Below are positions 12,238 to 26,290 of a stretch of 64,000 nucleotides of DNA, one piece after another (the stretch's first letter is position 1; each line of letters starts with the position of its first letter). Made by a program: the position numbers and the translations under genes. The DNA is from Paramacrobiotus metropolitanus (lineage: Eukaryota; Tardigrada; Eutardigrada; Parachela; Macrobiotidae): positions 372,001 to 436,000 of the forward strand of contig NW_026570252.1 in the NCBI RefSeq assembly GCF_019649055.1, given 5' to 3'. Under the pieces are notes generated by a model that worked only from the letters and a program-made list of their open reading frames with translations, ran no database searches and was not told the origin of the DNA.

Positions 12238-13110
12238 GCTAGGGCCACACTTCAAGTGCGAAGGCCTTCGCACAGTGCGAAAACGAAAAGTGCTATTAAG
12301 GGAAGTGGCCCGGTACATGGTACCAAATTCGTGTACAAGCACGAAATCTTTCACTTTCGCGCACTCCCAAACCCTTTTTTCTCTTGTTTTATGACAATCT
12401 GTAGTCAAATGATTTGTATACACAGGCCTGAAAACCGTTTGCGCGCGCAACATCCGGTTCGCGAGTTACGGCTGTTAGAAAATTCCAAAAAGTTTAAATG
12501 CATTCAGGTGTACCAAAAGTCTCATTATGGACCGATCTCTTTCAGATTTTGCACGTAAATGCACATAACCACGAAGAACGTTTTTACCCCGATCCACTGT
12601 TCTAGCATGTTTTTCAAATTTTAAAATGAATTTCAAAAATTTTAAAATTCATTTTAAAATTTGAAAAAAATCGTGGAAGTCTGGATCGGTGTAAAAACGA
12701 TCTTCATGGCCATCGGTCCATAATGAGACTTTTGGTACACCTGAAAGCATTTAAACTTTTGGGAATTTCCTAACAGCCATAACTCGCGAACCCGATGTTG
12801 CGCGCGCAAACGGGTTTCAGGCCTGTGTATACAAATCATTTGACTACAGATTGTCATAAAACAAGAGAAAAAAGGGTTTAGGAGTGCGCGAAAGTGAAAG
12901 ATTTCGTGCATGTACACGAATTTGGTACCATGTACCGGGCCACTTCCCTTAACTGTGAGCGCAAAATGTTCTAAGAGAGCCTTCGCATCGAACAAAAAGT
13001 GTGAGCGCCTTTCAAACTTTTTTCTTAAAACGATTGCGAAGAGCGTCGTCGCACTGTTTTTAGTGGGAGGAGATTTTCTTCCTCCTTCGCACAAGTGCGA
13101 AGGCTAGCAC
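12238..13110. mobile_element. large foldback element (Rep-A family, inverted pair)
   Basis: Two arms of about 238 bp (12299-12536 and 12713-12950) are near-identical inverted copies, beginning at GTGGCCCGGTACATGG. Outer ends carry CTAG..GTGCGAAGG motifs in inverted orientation (12238 and 13110), consistent with terminal inverted repeats. Related single or paired arms occur at 14870-15450, 26654-26740, 33560-33625, 38165-38350 and 44400-44530. No transposase is encoded, so it is non-autonomous. Confidence 0.72.
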
Positions 13111-13647
13111 TAACACGTGTAATCTTTGTAGTATTCGATAATGTGACAGGTCATCCGCCTCAGTTCAATTTAATTACGTAAGTCTTCTGGCATTCATGCT
13201 TTTCAGGCAACTTGATCATTTTAGCAGTGGAGATTAGCTAAATGTTTCTGCAAAAACAGAAAAAATAACTCCAAAAAATAACGATAGTTTAGTAATGCTT
13301 ATCCTGAATGCTACAGCAGCTGTAGGTAGATTATCCGCAGCTGAGCGAAGCAGTACCCTGAATCTTAAATTTAATATGGTAATGCACATCATTTTCGATC
13401 TAATTGCAGGGATATTGTAAATTTGTTCGCAACAGATTTAAATGTGTAAATAAAATCGAACTGAGACGGCGGTTTGGTTATTGTAATTATTAGCATTATA
13501 AGTGTTGTATTGTATTTGCGCTTCTTTGTATTTGCGTATATGTAGATACATACCGTAATACAGTAGATACTCTTCTGATATGTACAGCAAAGCACCACTA
13601 CCGTAGCATTGCACGCAGTGCCGCTTGGTACTTTGTAATTAAACTGC

Positions 13648-14110
13648 TATTCGTACAATTAGTGACGCATTTCCGTCACCGGTACCTGCAGGCATTTACC
13701 GCTTCCCAGTCGTCTTATTATACCTTCCCGTCGGGTCATCCTAATAAAGCTAATTGTATCCCGGTAATTCCTGTGCGACGAAACTTATTTACTGGCATAG
13801 GGTCCAATGAATGCCGCTCGCTCCTTGGCATATTTGTCCCATGCGCTTTGACATTCTTCACTTTACAAGTTACACTCTACTCTGCATTGAAAATTGTTTG
13901 GCGGGACTCAACGAGATGTCCCGTGTTATTCTTCCAGAGACCACGAAGGCACATTTACCTTAGCCAACTTGGAATCTCTGATCAGCTATGCGGTTTGTCC
14001 ATCTGGGGACCGTTTGAATAGTACTGCTGTTTCACCCGATACTGCACAAATGTTTCCCGGTTGGACAGAGCCGGAGACGACGACAGGGAACAGGAAGGTG
14101 ATGGATTAGA
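13648..14110 (+). repeat. Rep-B interspersed repeat, copy 1
   Basis: About 460 bp that recurs at 38515-38990 and 44675-45110 in the same orientation. Shared landmarks are CCGGTACCTGCAGGCATT near the left end, AAGCTAATTGTATCCC, AATGCCGCT and GCACAAATGTTTCCCG near the right end. Short ORFs inside are not conserved between copies. Confidence 0.75.
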
Positions 14111-14558
14111 GTCCAGCGACTCCGTATCTTACATACTTCTTACTTTCTTTATTACTGGTAAATTTTTCATCTTAATGAGCTTAGAACCCTGTTGCTGTCC
14201 ACAGATGTCCAAGCTACTTGACATCAGTTGTCGAAGGTCATTGTTTGAAGCACGCACAAGGTTGTTGTTCTTACAACATCCGACATATTTTTTGAACAAT
14301 TGCATATCCTGACCATATGAAATTTATACATTTTTTAATGCATAAATTGCATATGCTCTAGATCTGCAATTCATACAGTTTTGCCCGCTTTCCCGTACTA
14401 TGAATTCGAACTATGGAGAACAATATATACGCACACGATGTAAAATTGATTTTAGATGGTTCTTAATGCATGGACAGAGCGAAATGCAAGGACACCCGTG
14501 GGTGGCGGTGCATTTTTTGATAAACCGGTAAACTAAAAATTTGATAAATAAATTCTTA

Positions 14559-14628
14559 AGTTATCGAGACGCGGCACATCGACACGCTACCAATTGGTAG
14601 CGTGTCGATGTGCCGCGTCTCGATAACT
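14559..14628. repeat. perfect 70-bp palindrome
   Basis: Every base from 14559 to 14593 pairs with 14594-14628. The centre is CAATTG. There is no spacer, so it would extrude as a 35-bp cruciform or snap back as single strand. Confidence 0.92.
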
Positions 14629-14662
14629 GAAAAGGTACTGTACTGTAGGTGAAAAGGTACTC

Positions 14663-14724
14663 GCTGAAAAGGTACTGTATGCGTAATTCATTGCAATGAA
14701 TTACGCATACAGTACCTTTTCAGC
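14663..14724. repeat. perfect 62-bp palindrome
   Basis: A second spacer-free palindrome, centre ATTGCAAT, only 34 bp right of the first. The segment between the two carries direct copies of TGAAAAGGTACT, the sequence that forms the outer part of this palindrome, so the palindrome probably grew from that repeat. Confidence 0.92.
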
Positions 14725-14869
14725 CAGGGCCTAAGCAGGATCGCAGTGCAGTGGCTTAGTGCTGCACGATGTTTTTAAGTAGATTCATCGCGAAAGTGTT
14801 AGCGTAATGATTAAGTTTTTTTGGGAACTTTTGTTGTTGCGCACTTTGAAACTTGTTTTTGCATTGATT

Positions 14870-15450
14870 TATTATATTTTGTCCCCAAATGATTTGTATA
14901 CATAGGCAAACATAGGCGGGAAATCCCTTTCCGAGCACAACATCCGATTGGAAAGTTTTAGGGGAATCGAAATTCCAAAAGGTTTAAATGCTTTCAAGTG
15001 TGCCAAAAGTCTCATTGTAAACCGATCTTCTTCCAATTTTGCATGTAAACGCGCATACAGATGAAGATCGTTCTTACACCGAACCAGAGTTGCAAAATTT
15101 TTAATTTTAAATAAATTTTAAAAAATTTAAAATTCATTTTAAAGTTTTTAGAAAAAGGTCCATTTCGGATTTGGTCTAAAAACGATCATTAAATTAATGT
15201 GCCTTTACGTGTATAATTTCAAGAAGATCTGTATATGATGAGACGTTTGGTACACCTGAATGTATTCAAACTTTTTGGAATTTTGATTCACCCATAACTT
15301 TCCAACCGGATTTCACGCCTGCATATAAAAAACCTTTGGCTACGAAATACCATAAAGCAACACAAAAAAAGTATTTGGGAGTGCACGACAGTGACAGTTC
15401 CCGTGGATGCACAGAAATTTGGTGGTATACACCGGGCCAAATCCCTTAAA
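14870..15450. mobile_element. second Rep-A foldback copy, more diverged
   Basis: The left part (14885-15030) matches the Rep-A arm (ATGATTTGTATACA, GTTTAAATGC, CCAAAAGTCTCATT). The right part (15215-15450) matches its reverse complement and ends at CCGGGCCA, the Rep-A terminus. The middle is AT-rich and itself palindromic (AATTTTAAATAAATTTTAAA). Confidence 0.65.
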
Positions 15451-18400
15451 TAAATAACACATACAATTCAGAATTTTTTTCAAGAACACTAATTACGCAC
15501 ACTTTCACATCAATGCAGTAATGACGGAGCGATTTTTCATCACATCTTATTCTACCAGCAGCGGTAACTGGCATAGGAACAACACTCACTGGTATCCGTT
15601 GGTGTACTGTATGTTCTTGCCGCCACCTGAATTACATCGTCACGACTCTCGGGTGCGCTGATTTTTTAACGAACAGTACGTTTGGCAGCAATGATAATGC
15701 ATAAAAAAATCATTATTACAAGCTGATCAAGAATTCAACGTAAGCCTAGAGAAGTTTAGCCGCACAACCGCCAGCTGACTGACATTTACCTTAGAAATGT
15801 ACAAAAAAAGTCATGTATACCAACAAACCATTCTTACTAACAAAAACTGATTAAAAATAACCAACATCGTCCCATTAAAAAGTTTACTTATTTCTACTGT
15901 ACGAGTATGACTAAATTTTACCGAAAATGAAATCAATTCGTATTTGTGGACGTTGCGTTGATAACTTGATTTGCTGCCAGAATTGTATCAGGCTGTCCAG
16001 GGCGGCAGCCTGTAACCACAAGCCCATGGTCAAACGTACATGTGTATCCTCTTGGCACTGGGGAGTCACTAGGCTTTCACCGGGTCTGCAGCGCAGGTCT
16101 GCCATACCAGTGGAGATTTAGGGGGAATATTGGATGCAGGTTGGGGTTGTGTGTAGGATCGCTGAAATAAAGAAGTCGATGTTTTCGCTCTGTGCCCGTC
16201 GGACCGTCGGCCACGCACGACTTTATTAACATTTCGAGTGATAATTATTAAAATGTACGAGTACGTAAATACGTACGATACGTACTACCGCGCAGTCGGC
16301 ACATACTGAGCGACTGGTTACGTGGCTGCCTACGTGGCTGTGGTGACGCGTTCATGCCTACGAGTAGCGCCTACGGCCTACCGTATATACGATTAACAGG
16401 GGAAAACGCAGCATCAAATACGTATTAAACACAAGCTTAAGCACGCGTCGGATATATAAATGACACTAAGTGACTAACAAGTAACAAGTAAATCTTATAA
16501 TGAGTTTTAAATTGAAATCGTTTGCAAAATCTGGATGACGTATGACGTTTATGCAGTTATTGTTAATATCATTCTGAATATTAAGAAAAATCTGATACTT
16601 CGTGGACAACAAAGTCGTATGGGTTTGGAAATCCGAGCTTTTAGACCATGCTGCATGTAATATCAGCGCCCGTGGGTCCACAAAGAAACTCGGCGTACGA
16701 TAGTCCCTGTTTGTGCTCTGGATGTGGTGCATCACGAAAGGTAAAAAATCTTAAAACTGTAAGCGGAACCGGAATTTCCTTAAATCTATGTCTAGCAGTG
16801 TTCTAGCAGTGGAACCGCTTACTGGCTTCGCGCAACGCGAGAAAGTAGCCCTTTACTGTAATTATGTTTTAATTACCGTCAGTATGTTTTAATTTTTATT
16901 AAATGAAATTAGAATGTTTACACAAAATTTAGGCATAGAGTTCACCTTGTTCCAAAAAAAACATTTTTTATTATGTTACGGACTCATGTGCGAATTTAAT
17001 TCGCTTGGACGGGAGGACATTGAGAACCCGAGAACCCAAAAGGCGGTGAAATATTCTGCTGTAGAAAATGCTAGAAAATTTTGTATAAGTAAAATTAAAG
17101 TAATTATTGACCAAACTACTCTAGATCAATTTGCCTGTAAAGCAGGGGACTGGGATAAAAAGTACGTACATCAGTTTCTTATTAGGGCGCGAAGCCAACG
17201 AGCGATTTCACTTCAAAAAATGGCTAGAAATTCCATAAACAAGTAGAAATAATTTCAGAAAATACATATAATTTCGTGCATCAAAATTTAAATGGTGAGA
17301 TGTAACGCTACACCATGTGTAAATTTAACAGGAAAGATGAATTTTCGCGCGAAGATAATGTACATTTTCTTGCTAGAAATAAGAAATTCTGTATAAAAAT
17401 TCAAATTATTACAGGTTTCTTGAAAAAAACTTCTTGGTTTATTAATAAATGGTCAAATATCAAAATAACACTATTTTAGTGAGTACAATACACACATACG
17501 TACGTTATTATTAGTTTATTAACCTCATAATTATGTGAGTGTCGTATTATTTTGTGGAATAGTATCATGACTCTATCCTCTATTCCTCTGTGTCGCTCAA
17601 AGATTTTAAATTCTTTTATTGAAGCACAATAAAAAGCTAACTGCTTTCGCTCGAAGCTAGCAGTCGGTTCTCTTCAAAAATTGCTAGAAATTCAACAAAA
17701 AATAGTAAAATCTTTAGCTGTTTTTGCAAAATCGGTTTACATTTTTAAGCAGTACTTCCCCCTTTACTTGTTTAAAGTACCATCTTCTGCAAAAAATCCC
17801 GGGGCTGGCGGGGCACATACCTTAAAGTTCGCCACTGATCTTGCCGGGTACATGTGATCGTTTATTAAGAAACCATGCTTCATAAAATTGTTTAACAAAA
17901 GTTTGTAACAATATACCGTTTTTGTCACCTACTCCGAGACATTTTTAATTTTTTCTCAAAGGGACTTTCCAAAAAAATTTTCCCTAATTTGAATCTCTCT
18001 TTGGAAATTTTTATTCGCTATATTGTTAGCAACGCCCTTCATTAAGGCACCGAAACAAATAATTACTCCAATTAACTCCAATAAAACAGAAAAAAACTGC
18101 GGAGAAAACCATGGACGCTCTTTCGCACTTTTACTCGTGATCTCCACCGACTAATTTTGTAATTTTTCTTAATCGCCTCTCCAATTATTTGAGAAGCTTG
18201 AGAAATGGTAACGTTAGAAATTCTTTTTGTCTCTTATAAAAAGATTTTTAAAAAGAATAACGTGCTCAAACCGCTTTGTACTATTTTTTGTATTGCCAGC
18301 ATTTTTTTCCCAAACTCGATATTTAATGCAGGAATTTGCTTCTTGTCATTTGACTTTCGCTACATGAAAATCTGGATTAATTATATTATTTTTAATCGAA

Positions 18401-18566
18401 TCTCGGAACAACACTCGCGCGACATAATGCACACTCGAACTACTAAGTATAGTAACTTCTAACTCCATCGCAATACGCGGTGGCCGGTGCTACATAAATA
18501 CTAAAATTAATAGTAGATGAGTATTATGACTACAGACAGCGTGTTCTTTTTGCAGCGTGAGAGAGA
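15451..18566. other. unassigned AT-rich region
   Basis: No recognised gene. Segments near 17200-17235 and 17655-17690 are diverged copies of one another (both end CTTCAAAAA..TGGCTAGAAATTC-like). A 63-codon leftward ORF at 17956-18147 has a hydrophobic middle, but I cannot place it. The region may hold a decayed element. Confidence 0.35.
16914..17246 (+). CDS. hypothetical ORF of 110 codons
   Basis: An ATG-started ORF in very AT-rich DNA. The predicted product is basic, Lys/Arg-rich in the second half and without signal peptide or membrane segment. A diverged copy of its 3' end lies near 17660, which suggests repeat-derived sequence rather than a host gene. No family recognised. Confidence 0.2.
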   Translation: MFTQNLGIEFTLFQKKHFLLCYGLMCEFNSLGREDIENPRTQKAVKYSAVENARKFCISKIKVIIDQTTLDQFACKAGDWDKKYVHQFLIRARSQRAISLQKMARNSINK

Positions 18567-19549
18567 ATGCTGTACGAGTGCGTTGCAATTTTAATCATAT
18601 CCCTGACTGTGGCTGGATATTTGGCACACAGCAGCTATTTCTCGTCTTACCCTTTTTTATCGGAACCTCTGGAGCATCCTATAAACGGCACAACCGACTT
18701 TGACCAAAATCTGGAAGCCGCAATCGAGAATGCAAGGTAATGTACGCATCAATAAAAGCTTAATATGCTATTTCTTTGCTGTGACGGACGGCTAATATAA
18801 ATATATGATTACTGTAAAACTCGGTATTAACTCCCTGGGCCTTTATTTTTTCGAGAGCTTCGGGAGGGGGCGCTTAAAACCCTGAGTTAATTTCGGGGGG
18901 CGGGGGGCGGGGGCGTTAATGTAATGTGGGCGTTAATGCGTTGATGTAAATTAAATTTACTGCTAGAGTGTAATTTAAAGCTAAACGCTCGCTAATAGTG
19001 TATAGGATGCAGTACAACTACACTTATAGTGTCGCAATTTGTCGATTATCACCAATTGCTTTGGTGCTGAGTCAATTTATTTCCTGCTTAGTCAATTTAC
19101 TCTATAGCGTTTAGAGAACTTTAGTCCGTTTCCGCTCAAACAAGGCTTTCGCATAATTGGTTCGTTCTTGCAGAAATACCATACCTCGACCAACTGAACG
19201 AACCGCTCTTCCGATCAATTCCAACCACACCGCCCAACCATTACTGGAGATCGGCAACATTCTGAAGATTGTGACGGATCCGGAGGATTCTGGAGATGGG
19301 GAAGGTTCCTGGTTATCTACTCTCGATTCCTGCCTGAAAAGTCTCGTGTGGGTCGCTGCTGGAGCATGTGTACGGGCCATATTCGGGCCATCATTTGTTG
19401 ATTTTTTAGTTAAACTTGGTGTAGTGAGTGCCGTTGCAGGCGCATTATACTTGCTGTACTACCGCTGCACATTGATTTTAATTTTTGGACGTGGCCTTAT
19501 GCAATGTGAATGCAATTGCACAGAGCCGGGGAATTCTTATTCTCTGTAG
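18567..19549 (+). CDS. small secreted/membrane protein, novel two-exon family, member 2
   Basis: Exon 1 is 18567-18736 (170 nt, the same length as member 1) and exon 2 is 19174-19549, giving 181 aa. The donor AG|GTAATG and acceptor CTTGCAG|A leave a phase-2 intron of 437 bp that splits an Arg codon. Exon 1 encodes a signal peptide (MLYECVAILIISLTVAGYLA) and the family motif as DFDQNLEAAIENAR. Exon 2 starts with the shared TERTALPINSNHTAQ stretch, which aligns with member 1 (QRTALPTNPNHTAA) and carries the N-x-T sequon. It is longer than its relatives: a first hydrophobic segment near VWVAAGACVRAIFG, a second at VVSAVAGALYLLYYRC, and a short Cys-rich tail (CECNCTEPG). It may therefore span the membrane twice. 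Function unknown. Confidence 0.72.
18894..18914 (+). other. G-rich tract with G-quadruplex potential in intron 1 of family member 2
   Basis: Three runs of five or six G separated by single C (18894-18914), preceded by GGGAGGGGG at 18862-18870. It sits in a repeat also echoed near 30300-30400 and 30590-30690 (GGGGGCGTTA-like and its complement). Confidence 0.5.
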
Positions 19550-20658
19550 GGTTGTCTACAAGCCGCATTTTTTGTTTCCCCTTTTGGTGAAAAAAAATCA
19601 AGAAAGATGAAAATAAACTTTGTGATATTAAACGAGACTGCTGCGGATAAGGTGATCCAATAAGTAGGTTGCGTTTTGCACGGCCGGACGATTAACGGCA
19701 AAATTAACGACAGTTTTGGCGTTGTTAATTTAAGGCTCCGGTGATTCGCATAAGAGGTTGCGTTATGCACTAAACAGTTAACAGCGATAGATATTAGCGT
19801 GGCGAACTGTTGTGTTTTGACAGTCATTTTTCAATTTTTTGTATCGATACCGAAACGATTTCATATTGCACCGTGAAAGTAACAGAATAAAGATTTTTTG
19901 TGGTAGAAAAACATAAGGTTAACACGTGTATGAACGTTTTCACGCAAACACTATTCTAAAGCAGTGTTATCCACTTATTCCATTCTTGAATGCAGGACTT
20001 CGTTTCTCAGAGGCCTCAGTACAGTCTCCGTACACTGCTACTCCAATAGTAAACTACTCGAATTACTGTATTTTATTATATGGAATAATTTTTACAATTG
20101 TGAAAGTTAAAGTAAAAAGTAAGCCATATATACGAAGTTATGAGCCAAAACCTCTGAGGAATTGGACAAGGTGTCCTTAGCCAGTCGACTGTTACGCCCA
20201 TCACAGTCGTATCTGTCCATTTTCCGCCGCCGGCATATTGTAGGCAAGGCCGTACGTGTAAAGAGAAAACCGGCACACATTCAGCGACAAAGTCTTTCAA
20301 GAATTTCCAACACTTTGTGCCGTGGTGCAATGGTGCTGCCTTCCGGTTCTTACGACGTAGCCGGGGTTCAGTTCCTAGATTCCCCCATCGGTGCATTTTC
20401 GGATGTTTCTCGCCTTCCTTCGGATGGCACCCCGCTTGCTGCCGGGTGGGAGGGTGGGGCACTGCACAGATTCCCCAAACCGCATAGTGAATTCGAAGAC
20501 CACGACTGAGGGGATGGTTTTCATGCGGCAAAAGTTGTAGGCCTGCCCCGGGACGTCCTCCTGGGGCACTGGCACCGGCTGTCTCGCCCGGTAGATGATA
20601 CCAGGATACGCTCCGCCAGTCTAAACGCTGCAGCTGAACGGGTGCTCCACGCTCTCCG
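19550..20658. other. unassigned, GC-rich in its right half
   Basis: 19550-20160 shows nothing. From about 20160 to 20658 GC content rises to the level of the GPCR relic and several frames are open on both strands (205 codons leftward from 20693). This may be decayed C-terminal or 3' sequence of the leftward GPCR, but no frame shows a recognisable motif. Confidence 0.35.
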
Positions 20659-21916
20659 TCACGACATCGGTCGGGGGCCAGTTTGCGATACAAAAAGTCC
20701 GGTCGTCCATTCGGTTATTTGGCTTCGCCTCCGCCAGCATATCGGGTCACCACGGGAGGAGAGTAATTCCTCTTGGACATTGCGAAGCGCTTTAAAACCG
20801 TGTTGGTTTCGTTTTGCGCAAATGCCTAGTGGATTATTCAAGCCACACCCGGTGCTCGTAATTGTCAAATGCACCATGGATCGTAAACTCGCGTGGTAGA
20901 TGATGGGGTTAAACATGCAGCTCAGATACTGCAGACAGATAGCCGCTATATAAAGATTATCGTTCCAATAATCAGCAAATTCCAGTGATAGATAGTAGAT
21001 CGTCGGCGGAACGAAGCAGACGAGGTCACAAATGGCCAACAGCGCAAACAATCGGTATTTTTTAGCATCTTCTACGCTTCGCCTGCTGCGTCGTTTATCT
21101 GGCATGCCGACGCTAGACAAACTTTTTTCCATTGCCCCGGATTCCACCGTATTTGCCGGTTGCGTTCCACCTGACCATAATAACAAGGTAATAACAAGGT
21201 AATAACAATAATATTATGTATATTATTATATTATATAAAAACATAAATAACAGTGGCACGTCAAAGCCAACAAATTCCATAACGAGTGTATACTTGGGCT
21301 GCGCATCCTAGTTGATGAAACATGGCAGCGTCATCGTATTTTACCAGAGGCTGTCCATGATGGTCATGGGCGACATCAACCCAAGCACAAAAACCCACAT
21401 AGCACCACAGACGAGCAATGACGACTGCAGCGAACGATGGTGTTTATAATACAGAGGAGCAAATACCGACAGAATCCGATCGATACTGACCAGCACAACT
21501 GTGCAGCCGATGCCCACCAGAAAATGAGCGTTGAAAAAATTGTAATACGGACAGTAGCTGGCGCTGGATTGCGGGAAAGCGGTGAACCATATGAAACCCG
21601 ACATGCTAAACAGAGCCAAACCAAGATCACACGCCGATACATTTAGCAGGTAGCAGGAAAAGGGCGTGCGGACGGCCGCACAGCGGAGGAATGCGGCGAT
21701 AAACAGAAGATTATATGTCACTGTAACAATAAGAATGACACTCACGGTGGCCGTTAGGATGTGTGATAGTGAAGCCGCTGCCGCGCTAGAGGTTAAGTTA
21801 TTGCTTGTAAAATTTACGAGAAGCGATGTATTCATTTTCTGGGACTCGCAGTATGTGCATGTAGCGCATCTGTGTAATTTAGCGCTTAAAAGACTCAGCA
21901 GTGTAAAAGTCAGCAT
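20659..21916 (-). pseudogene. rhodopsin-class (class A) GPCR pseudogene
   Basis: Three blocks together show seven-transmembrane architecture. Block 1 (21916 or 21835 down to 21344) has an N-terminus with N-glycosylation sites (FTSNNLTSS), TM1-TM4 and a DRI in place of DRY at the end of TM3 (VVLVSIDRIL). A TM5 block follows in the same frame (about 21307-21190) after two in-frame stops, TAA at 21343-21341 and TAG at 21310-21308; the Cys expected in extracellular loop 2 lies between them. Block 3 (21186-20659) is one frame over and holds loop 3, TM6 (with CFVPP) and TM7 with NPIIY. The last shift falls next to a duplicated TTATTACCTTG unit, so slippage could explain it. A 37-bp intron between 21344 and 21308 would have GT..AG ends but does not keep the frame. 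Peptide/orphan receptor type is likely; the ligand cannot be told. Confidence 0.68.
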
Positions 21917-22388
21917 AATTTGACGATGAATTAGTGCACCATACTTTCGTGCTTAGTAACCGTATATGTTCGCTTCACAATTTCCTTTTATATTTCTGGG
22001 AGCGACAGTTCCAATCAGGGTGATAACCTAGTCCAACGACTGCAAGGGCGTGTTCGCAATGAGACGTAATTCTCTGAATAACTCTATATGCCTATGTTGC
22101 GCCTTATTTGCGACTGAGCGGTGCCAAAGCAAGCCCACGCGGGTTATTGCTTAATTAAGCGGCGCACGAATGCGTCCTTTGTCTGTTATCCGTTTTTTTT
22201 TTATATTCTGATTAATTCATCGATGTCTCAGGGCAGAATCAGACAAACTTTCCGCTAATCGAAACTTGAAAATTGAGATCCTAACAAGATTTTAAAACGA
22301 TACAAGGTGGCGACGCTGCTCTTATGTACACTAGAGTGAAGACAACACTACAACAATCAAAGCGACAGTACGGGACACGTGATGGAAT
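21917..22388. other. no gene seen
   Basis: Intergenic DNA between the 5' end of the GPCR relic and the 3' end of the leftward H4 copy. No canonical histone 3' stem-loop is visible in the 90 bases past the H4 stop. Confidence 0.4.
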
Positions 22389-24212
<1,824 letters not shown>

Positions 24213-24993
24213 ATGTCCAGAAGAATGTTGTTTGTCTACATTTGGATCATGTTGATGTCTGTGATGTATGGTGAAATTTATGCGCCATATATTATTCTGC
24301 CGGAAGCAGCGGACGAGGATCCAGAACAGTGCCGTACATTAGCGGACATTAATCGGAATCTGGAGATCTTGATCTCCATTGCCAAGCAGACGAGGTGAGT
24401 ACCAGATGAAATCTCGTTTTCTGCACATGCGCTTGCATTTTTTGTACGAGACGGCAAAATCCCGTTTCTTAAAGCAGAATCGAATGATTACCTATATGTA
24501 AATACAAGCTACAATGCCAAAAGAGTCCAATAACCGGGGCTTTTTCCTGCCTGACCGCCGTCATGGGCGTTCACAGTATACACTGTGACAGAATATAATG
24601 GTTTTATAATGAAAAAATTTTGGTTTGCCATAAAAAGTTTTATCAGCTAGTCAAATGGTCTGGTGACCTAACGGAATCGTTCTAAAGTGTACCGTACTGC
24701 TGTCACCGCAACAATGGGTTCGATATTGTAGGGATGCGCTCGTGGTTGAGTTGTCCAGCCGGAAGCCGAGCGATCCACTCAATCACTCGTCACTGTCAGT
24801 GAAATCCAATCGGACCGCTTCTCCGCTCCCTGCAAACGACACCACCGCCTTTCCTGGTTCCGATAATCGTGAGACCTCTCTAGATCCGCTAGGAATAGGG
24901 CTGAAAATCGCTGTTTTTGGCGTAATGATCGGTTTCATGATAGCGCCATGCCTAGCCGCCGTTTTTGCGCTTTTGGACGATATGCTTTCATAA
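24213..24993 (+). CDS. small secreted/membrane protein, novel two-exon family, member 3
   Basis: Exon 1 is 24213-24394 (182 nt) and exon 2 is 24732-24993, giving 147 aa. The donor is AG|GTGAGT and the acceptor TTGTAG|G; the 337-bp intron is phase 2 in an Arg codon. Exon 1 encodes a signal peptide (RRMLFVYIWIMLMSVMYG; an internal ATG at 24225 could also start), then EIYAPYIILPE and the motif DINRNLEILISIAKQ. Exon 2 carries the sequon motif SNRTASP and a second one, NDTTA, then a hydrophobic C-terminal segment IAVFGVMIGFMIAPCLAAVF. This is the best-preserved member and the closest relative of the copy at 28156. Surface or secreted protein of unknown role. Confidence 0.75.
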
Positions 24994-25933
24994 ATTAACT
25001 AGAGATTTGTTTTATTTTTTATTCGCGTTTCTCGTTTTGCTGAAATTCTGCATGCTGAGTAACTGTGCAGTTTTTTGCAGAGGCATTGTTCATAATGTAT
25101 CGCATGTGGGATTACATATTACAGAATGGTGAAATAATGTAGTTTTGATCTATTAAAAATTCTAATATACGAGTAATTCTAATTCGCATTTTAATGTTTA
25201 GTTTCAACTATTAAGTAGTGTACCAGCGCTTGCAATTACTGCTATTTGGGTGGCTATTGCCAATAAACTGATATATATACCAGTAATTCTTATATATATA
25301 GCTTATTATTTTTGTGCATTTGTATGCGTGGGCATTGACTAACTTACTATACTTAAAAGGTTTGCTCAAAACTGCAGAACGTTCCAAGATGAAGAGGGTG
25401 CTGCTTTTAATAACAAAACAGATGAATTTAAGCCCCACCCTGTCTCACAGCGGAGTCACGTTATACGAAGAAAAAACTGGACAGCAGTACAGTGCCTGTT
25501 AAAGTTTAAACTGTGCATTAATAAGTGCAGTAACATCATGCGCACTTTGCCGCATTATCGCTGCATTCAGGATCTACATTTTTTTATCCCAAAAATTAAA
25601 CTCATTCTTTAATCTAACAATAGTTGGCGAGTGGTTTAATTTAGGGACAGTGTTCAACGATTTTATTGTTGAACTGTACAAAACTATCCGAAAGACAACG
25701 AGGATGTGTTTTCATGCTACTGACCCGCCAATTACCGGCACTACCCAAAAAAAGCTATGCAGCACGATATATTGTATAAGCTAAAGTAATAAAAAGGTTC
25801 TATGTCGCCTCAAAGGCGCCCCTGTTAAATTTGACCAAACGAGTCACAGTCAGGTTTAAATTCCCACAGCCTGTGCTGTGCATAGTTCAGCGTGAATTTT
25901 GTATCAATAGATTCATATATCCTTACGTCCTTA

Positions 25934-26290
25934 TTTTTTGGAAATTATCTCCTAAATGAACATTGATTTTTTCAAGAAGTTATTAATTTCATAAAATACA
26001 GCATCACACAAACGTTCCTACCATTATCTTTAAAAAAATCTTAAGTTTTGGAGAAAGTCTAAATAAAATTTTTAAAAGTTGTAGTACTTAAGGGTTTTTA
26101 GTACTTAAAAGTTGTTAGTTTTGGAAATTATCTCCTAAATCAACATTGACCTTTTCAAAAAGTTATTATTTTTATAAAATTGAGCATCACACAAACGTTC
26201 CTACCTTTACCTTTAAAAAAATTATCAGTTTTAAAGCAGTTCTTAAAAAATTTTTAAATGTTGCAGTACAGTACTTAAAATGTTGTTAGT
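25934..26290 (+). repeat. tandem duplication, unit about 180 bp
   Basis: 25934-26110 and 26117-26290 share GGAAATTATCTCCTAAAT, AGCATCACACAAACGTTCCT and the run into TTTAAAAAAAT. The units differ by scattered substitutions and small indels. Confidence 0.8.

Noticed and set aside
12229-13107. ORFs of 65-146 codons as genes
   Set aside because: They lie in the inverted Rep-A arms and occur in mirrored form on both strands, so they are repeat by-products.
17956-18147. Possible mitochondrial-derived or membrane protein fragment
   Set aside because: Hydrophobic middle but no recognisable family, and stops close on both sides.
20076-20693. 205-codon leftward ORF as an independent gene
   Set aside because: Low-complexity basic product without domains, overlapping the 3' end of the GPCR relic; competing frames are equally open.
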